Shown: in pieces, positions 59,367-64,000 of the stretch
Layout: every line of letters begins with the position of its first letter
Position numbering within the stretch: the first letter of the stretch is position 1
Notes under the pieces: generated by a model
The model's database searches: none
Seen by the model: only the letters and a program-made list of their open reading frames with translations
What the model was told of the DNA's origin: nothing
Position numbers and translations under genes: made by a program
Source of the DNA: Porphyra umbilicalis
Taxonomy: Eukaryota > Rhodophyta > Bangiophyceae > Bangiales > Bangiaceae
DNA: 64,000 bases
NCBI GenBank assembly: GCA_002049455.2
Contig: KV919122.1
Span: 1-64,000 of the forward strand
Direction: 5' to 3'

Positions 59367-61705
59367 ATGGCACCCCCGCCGCTGGTGGTCACGCCGCAGC
59401 GCGGCGGGGCGGCCGCCCCGCCCGCCCCCGCGGCGGTCGCCGCCTTTGTCGCGTCCGGCCCGTGGCGGGCCGTCGGCGCCGCTGCGGCCGAGAGCGCCTG
59501 GCGGGGGCGCCCGGTGGCCACTGGCGGGGGCGGCCGCGGAGCTGGCGGGCGGGTGCACCGCCCCCCCGTCGCTGCGCGGCAGCGGCGGCGGCGGCCGCTG
59601 CTGCGCATGGTGGCGGGTGGGGGAAACAACGACGCGGACGTGGCGGCGCCGGTGGTCCCCCCACCCCTGCATGACGAGGAGGAGGATGACGACGTGTTTG
59701 TCATGGAAGAGTCGTTTGACGACGAGGACTTTGACTCGGACGACGAGGGCGCCGCCGCGTCGCAGGTGCAAGGCGGCTTGACGAGCGTGGCGGCAACGAC
59801 GAGCGTTCCCCTCTCGACAGCGTCCTCGTCTGGGTCTGGCAAGTTTGGCGTCGGCCGCGTTGGCGACGTGCTGCTCGCCGCCACTCTCCTGGCCGTCTCG
59901 TACGGCCTCGTGTGGACGAGCGCGCACGTCTTTTCCACCTCCCCGTACGCGGCCTTGACCATCTCCACCTCCCTCTCGGTGCTCCCCTGGTACGCCGCCC
60001 AGTCGCTAACGCGCATGGTCGTCGGCTATGTGGTGTCCCTACTCTTCTCCGTCGGTTACGCGTACACCGCCTACCGCGTGCCGCTCGCCGCGCAAGCGCT
60101 GATGCTTGTCATTGACGTGCTCCAATCCATCCCCCTGCTCTCCTTCCTCCCCGCGGTCGTGCTCGGCCTCATTGCCCTCTTCCCAGGCACGCGCATCGGG
60201 GTGGAGCTCGCCGCCGTCCTTCTCCTCTTCACGTCCATGGCGTGGAATATGGTCCTCGGCTTTTACCAATCCCTCTGTGGCATCCCGCGGGACCTCGTCG
60301 ACGTGGCGACGGTGCTCAAGATGAGCAGCTGGAAGCGGTTTTGGGTGTTGGAAGCGCCCGCCGGCGTCATTGGCCTCGTGTGGAACAGCATCATGTCTGT
60401 GGCGGGCGGCTGGTTTTTCCTCATCTCGATTGAGAGTTTTACGCTGGGCAACCGGGACTTTCGGCTGCCGGGGCTCGGCAGCTTCCTCGCCGTCGCCGCC
60501 GAGGCGGGGGATTACGGCGCCATTGGCGCGGGCCTGGCGGTGGTCATTGCGCTCGTCGTTGCGGTGGACTTTCTTTTGTGGCGCCCGCTCATCGCGTGGT
60601 CGTCCAAGTTTAACTATGGGGGGGGGGGGGGCAAGCGTCGGGCCGCAGCATGGTGCTCAACGGCCTGCGGCGGTCCTCCCTCGTGCGCACCGCCCGGGAT
60701 CGGCTGCTCGGGCCGGCGTGGCACTCGTTTGTGCACCTCGGAAACAATGGGTTGTCGGCCGAGGCGGCGGCAGCGGCGGCGGCGGCGGTGACATCGTCCG
60801 CCGCCGCCGCCGCCCCGCCGCCGCCCGCCACGGCCTTGGCGTCGGCAGCGCCGTCGGGCGGCGGCGGTGCACCCGCCGCCGCCGCCGCCGCCATGCCGCC
60901 ACCACCGTCCAGCGGCGGCGGCGGCCTACGCCTCCCCCCCGTCGTTGGCACGGTGGCCAACTGGCTCGTGCGCGCCGGCTTTGTCGCCACCGTTGCTGCC
61001 GCGTCGGTCGCCGGCGCCGTCTCCCTCGCGGCGTTGCCGCTCGCCACGTGGGGCACCCTCCTCGTCGGGGCGGTCTTGACGTTTGCGCGGGTGCTCGCGG
61101 CGCTCGCCCTCTCCCTCGCGTGGACGGTGCCGGTCGGGGTGGCCATTGGGCGGGACCCCGCCCTCGCCGCCCGCGTGCAGCCGCTCGTCCAAATCGCCGC
61201 GTCGGTGCCGGCAACTGCGCTCTTCCCCTTCCTCCTCGTCGGCCTCGCGCGGGTCGGGGGCGGCCTCGGCGTCGCATCGATCGTGTTGATGCTCCTCGGC
61301 ACCATGTGGTACGTGCTCTTCAACGTGATTGCGGGCGCGCAGGCCATCCCGGGGGAGCTGTTTGAGGTCGACGCGGTGTATGGCAAGGACGCGGGTGGCC
61401 TGCAGCGGCGCCTCAAGCGGTGGCGCACCCTCATCATGCCGGGCATCTTTCCCTACTTGATGACGGGCGTCGTCACGGCGGTGGGGGGGGCGTGGAACGC
61501 ATCCATTGTTAGTGAGTATGTGGTGTTTCGGGGGGGGGTGATGAGCACCCGCGGGCTCGGCGCATCGATTTCAGCTGCCGCCGCGTCGGGCGAGTATGGG
61601 GTGCTGCTCGGCGGCACGGCGCTGATGGCGGCCATGGTGCTCGCAACCAACCGCCTGGTGTGGGCGCCGCTCATTCAGCTGGCCAACGACAAGTACAAGT
61701 TGTAA
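59367..61705 (+). CDS. Fused two-domain ABC transporter permease, NitT/TauT (bacterial) type
   Basis: Membrane component of an ABC importer; bacterial relatives belong to the nitrate/sulfonate/bicarbonate group. Residues 1-160 from the ATG in GCCATGG form an extension with transit-peptide-like start (MAPPPLVVTPQRGGAAAPPA) and an acidic tract (HDEEEDDDVFVMEESFDDED). The first permease domain (about 175-415) has several hydrophobic helices and the ATPase-coupling loop VATVLKMSSWKRFWVLEAPA. A G-run of about 12 at 60619 breaks the frame by one; reading resumes at GRSMVLNGLRRSSLVR. A low-complexity Ala/Pro linker leads to the second domain (about 530-779), with coupling loop ELFEVDAVYGKDAGG and WRTLIMPGIFPYL, ending LIQLANDKYKL. 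Total about 779 codons if the run is one base off. Plastid location is inferred from origin and N-terminus. No ATPase or binding protein is nearby. Confidence 0.82.
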
Positions 61706-62055
61706 AGTTTGGAGGTGAGGGGCGTTCGGAGGGCGGCGGGGGAGGGGGATTGTCTGTCTGTTCTGAAGCACTATTTCGTCACGTGGAAATAGCAACCGCT
61801 ATATGTGTATCCCAACTTTCTGCGGTCGTCAAGAACATTCCTCTGTATGTCACGCGGAGAGGGGTACGCGAGCATGAGCACTGCCGACGTGGCATAGGGG
61901 TTTGAGTGTCCGTTTCGTATCCTCACAACGGTTGCGTCATGGCCGCAACCGCTGCATGTCGGTCGGCTACTGTACCGCCCGGGCGGGCCGACGGATGTCA
62001 CCGGCACCGCGCCGCCCCCACCCCGTGAATCACCGACCGGTCGAGCGCCACCCGA
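61706..62055. other. 3' regions of two convergent genes
   Basis: 350 bp between the permease stop and the RBR ligase stop; no gene seen. Confidence 0.55.
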
Positions 62056-64000
62056 TTACGGGTGACCACCGGCGCGTCGTGCAGACGCCGCCACCACTGC
62101 CACCGCCCGCCGCCGCCGCCGCGCGACCGGCCGACGCGGGGCGTCGGCCGAGGTGTCGGACGAACCCGACGGCGGCACGTACTCGGCGTCTAAATCCGAC
62201 GATGTGGCCGCCGTGGACGCCTCGTCAGACGTGGCGACGCTGCTGCCCGTCTCAGAGCCGCCCACCGTCGAGGCGGCGCCCGCCGCGGCCCCGCCATGGA
62301 CCCCCCGCGCGGCGCCGCCGCAGGCGAGGGGTAGACGCCCCACGGCCACGCGGCGCCTGCCCCTGCCGCCACTGCCACGAGGGCGGGGCGGCCGTTGGCG
62401 GCCGTCCCCGTCCGACTCGGTCGTCGACGCAGCGTCGGTAGTATCAAAGTCGGCCCCGTCGGTGCTCGACGTCAGCCCCGCGCTACTGCCGCCGTCACTG
62501 CCGTCGCTGCCGCCTGGGCGGGCCGGCTGTTGGCGGCCGCCCCCGTCTGACTCGGTCGTCGACGCGGCACCCGTCGCGGCCGTCGACGTATCGTCGGCAG
62601 TGTCAGAGTCGGACCCGTCGGTGCTCGACGTCAGCCCCGCGCTCATAGCACCGTCACTGCCGTCGGTGACGCGGGGGCAGGCCGGCTGTTGGCGGCCGCC
62701 CCCGTCTGACTCGGTCGTCGACGCGGCGCCCATCGCGGCCGTCGACGTATCGTCTGCAGTGTCAGAGTCGGCCCCGTCGGTGCTCGACGTCAGCCCCGCG
62801 CTACTGCCGCCGTCACTGCCGTCGCTGCCGCCTGGGCGGGCCGGCTGTTGGCGGCCGCCCCCGTCTGACTCGGTCGTCGACGCGGCACCCGTCGCGGCCG
62901 TCGACGTATCGTCGGCAGTGTCAGAGTCGGACCCGTCGGTGCTCGACGTCAGCCCCGCGCTCATAGCACCGTCACTGCCGTCGGTGACGCGGGGGCAGGC
63001 CGGCCGTTGGCGGCCGCCCCCGTCCGATTCGGTCGTCGACGCAGCTCCCGCATCCGTCGTGGACGCCGCAGCCGACTCGGTCGACGACGCGTCGCCGGCA
63101 GGGTCCAGATGCGCCGCGTCGGCGCTCGACACCAGTCCGGAGCTCCCCTCCCCGTCACTGTCGCCGCTTTCGTCGCTGTCGCTGCTATCGCCGCTGTCAC
63201 CGCTGTCGCCACTGCCGTCGCTACTGTCACTGCTGTCGTCGGTCTCCCCCTCCTCCCCCTCCCCCCCCGACGCGTCCGCGTCGTCCCACAACCCACACCG
63301 ACACGCCGGCCGCCCGTGCTCATTGTCCCGCGTCGCCCGCACGTCGGCGTAGGGGGCGCCGCACGCAAAACAAAAGGCGGCCCCGCACGACGCGTGCGCC
63401 ATAAAGTTGCAGCCCCCCGCCTCCTTTTCAATCAGCGCCCCGCAGCGGGGGCACGCCCGCCACCCGCGCGCCGCGGCGAGCGACCGCAGGCCGTCGGCCG
63501 CGTCGGCGGCCGACCGTGCCGCCGCGCACGTCTCCCCGCCGTGCGCCGCCGCACGGCAGCGCACGCACGTGGCGTGGTGGCACAGGGGGCAGGTCACCTC
63601 GTAGGCGGCGGCGTGGGCGTTGGGGGGCCCGTCGTCATGGCCGCCGTCACTGCCGTCGCCGTCGCGCCCGCAACCATCCCCCCCGTCGTCGTCGGCAGCG
63701 GCGCCGGCCTCAAACTCAAACGGCGTGCCGCACGCGGCGTTGGCACAGTAGGCAACGGCAGCCATGAGGGAGCCCTCAATGTGGAGGCGCGCGAGCGCCG
63801 CCGCCGCCGCCGGCGTGGCGGCCAAGAGGTCGGCGGCCACCGCAAACGGCAGCGGCGCCGCGCAACCGACGGCGGCGCACGGGATTGGGTAGGCGCGGTC
63901 GGCCACCCGCGACGCCACGTGCGCGCCGAGGCAGGGCGTGCAAAAGGCGTGGTCGCAGGCGGGGCCACCACAGGCGGTCATGGCGTCGGCGGCAACACGT
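62056..64000 (-). CDS. RBR (RING-IBR-RING) E3 ubiquitin ligase, 5' end outside the window
   Basis: Transfers ubiquitin through a RING2 cysteine thioester. The window edge cuts RING1; the readable part begins VAADAMTACGGPACDHAFCT, then PCLGAHVASRV and PIPCAAVGC. The IBR follows (YCANAACGTPFEFE, a Gly/Asp insert, VTCPLCHHATCVRCRAAAHG). RING2 is complete: ACPRCGALIEKEAGGCNFMA, HASCGAAFCFACG, with the presumed catalytic Cys in GGCN. The C-terminal half is a Ser/Asp/Thr/Gly tail with four 53-residue repeats (62400-63040), ending in a basic patch RRPVARRRRRAVAV before the stop at 62056. At least 648 residues are visible. Partner E2 and substrate are unknown. Confidence 0.9.
   Translation of the reverse strand, partial: RVAADAMTACGGPACDHAFCTPCLGAHVASRVADRAYPIPCAAVGCAAPLPFAVAADLLAATPAAAAALARLHIEGSLMAAVAYCANAACGTPFEFEAGAAADDDGGDGCGRDGDGSDGGHDDGPPNAHAAAYEVTCPLCHHATCVRCRAAAHGGETCAAARSAADAADGLRSLAAARGWRACPRCGALIEKEAGGCNFMAHASCGAAFCFACGAPYADVRATRDNEHGRPACRCGLWDDADASGGEGEEGETDDSSDSSDGSGDSGDSGDSSDSDESGDSDGEGSSGLVSSADAAHLDPAGDASSTESAAASTTDAGAASTTESDGGGRQRPACPRVTDGSDGAMSAGLTSSTDGSDSDTADDTSTAATGAASTTESDGGGRQQPARPGGSDGSDGGSSAGLTSSTDGADSDTADDTSTAAMGAASTTESDGGGRQQPACPRVTDGSDGAMSAGLTSSTDGSDSDTADDTSTAATGAASTTESDGGGRQQPARPGGSDGSDGGSSAGLTSSTDGADFDTTDAASTTESDGDGRQRPPRPRGSGGRGRRRVAVGRLPLACGGAARGVHGGAAAGAASTVGGSETGSSVATSDEASTAATSSDLDAEYVPPSGSSDTSADAPRRPVARRRRRAVAVVAASARRAGGHP
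62400..63040 (-). repeat. Four 159-bp coding repeats in a two-unit alternating order
   Basis: The word GTGCTCGACGTCAGCCCCGC recurs every 159 bp from 62462. Units alternate between two types (encoding ARPGGSDGSDGGSSAGLTS or ACPRVTDGSDGAMSAGLTS), so the true period is about 318 bp. The repeat keeps frame within the RBR tail. Confidence 0.9.

Noticed and set aside
62153-63352. 399-codon plus-strand frame over the RBR tail repeats
   Set aside because: Antisense of the coding repeats; the minus strand carries the RING and IBR domains in frame.

Overview
The window is a GC-rich nuclear segment of a eukaryote. Spliced genes carry short introns (about 150-320 bp, mostly GTANGT...AG), and two N-terminal regions look like plastid transit peptides. 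My best guess is a bangiophyte red alga (Porphyra/Pyropia type); this is inferred from base composition, compact genes, a Golgi-type sulfotransferase and possible plastid proteins, and is not proven. No rRNA, tRNA or CRISPR was found.

Layout. 1-18 kb: intact single-exon enolase (1937-3253, +); two head-to-head TM9SF (EMP70) paralogues (3547-6002, - and 14927-17362, +) around a GC-rich low-complexity block, a three-exon EMC6 gene (9271-10004), an unidentified frame-broken coding stretch and a type II membrane sulfotransferase (11716-12935). 17.6-25 kb: nested mobile elements. A TA-flanked MITE is followed by a second TIR element split by a 5.4 kb Ty1/copia retrotransposon with a 5-bp target duplication, then a third TIR element split by an 855-bp hAT-like element with an 8-bp target duplication. 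25-34.5 kb: two pieces of one or two enolase pseudogenes on the minus strand, 8 kb apart, enclosing an uncharacterised gene whose 5' half is tandemly triplicated and carries the same in-frame TGA in every copy. 35-43.5 kb: extremely GC-rich DNA with two convergent Ala/Gly/Pro-rich coding regions whose frames break at long C or G runs.

44-64 kb is gene-rich: two aspartate aminotransferase paralogues with identical intron positions (44381-46056 and 50098-51818, -) flank proteasome subunit RPN10 (46766-48144, +) and a small DUF4516/UQCC6-like gene (48568-48958, -). Then come a DnaJ-type zinc-finger protein, a five-exon UEV/MMS2 gene (55311-56777), a fused two-domain ABC permease of the bacterial NitT/TauT type (59367-61705) and the 3' part of an RBR E3 ligase (62056 to the window edge).

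The genes do not form one pathway. Themes are secretory-membrane biogenesis (EMC6, TM9SF, sulfotransferase), ubiquitin/proteasome (RPN10, UEV, RBR) and central metabolism (enolase, aminotransferases). The most unusual items are the triplicated gene with its conserved TGA, the bacterial-type permease in a nuclear context, and the nested transposons.
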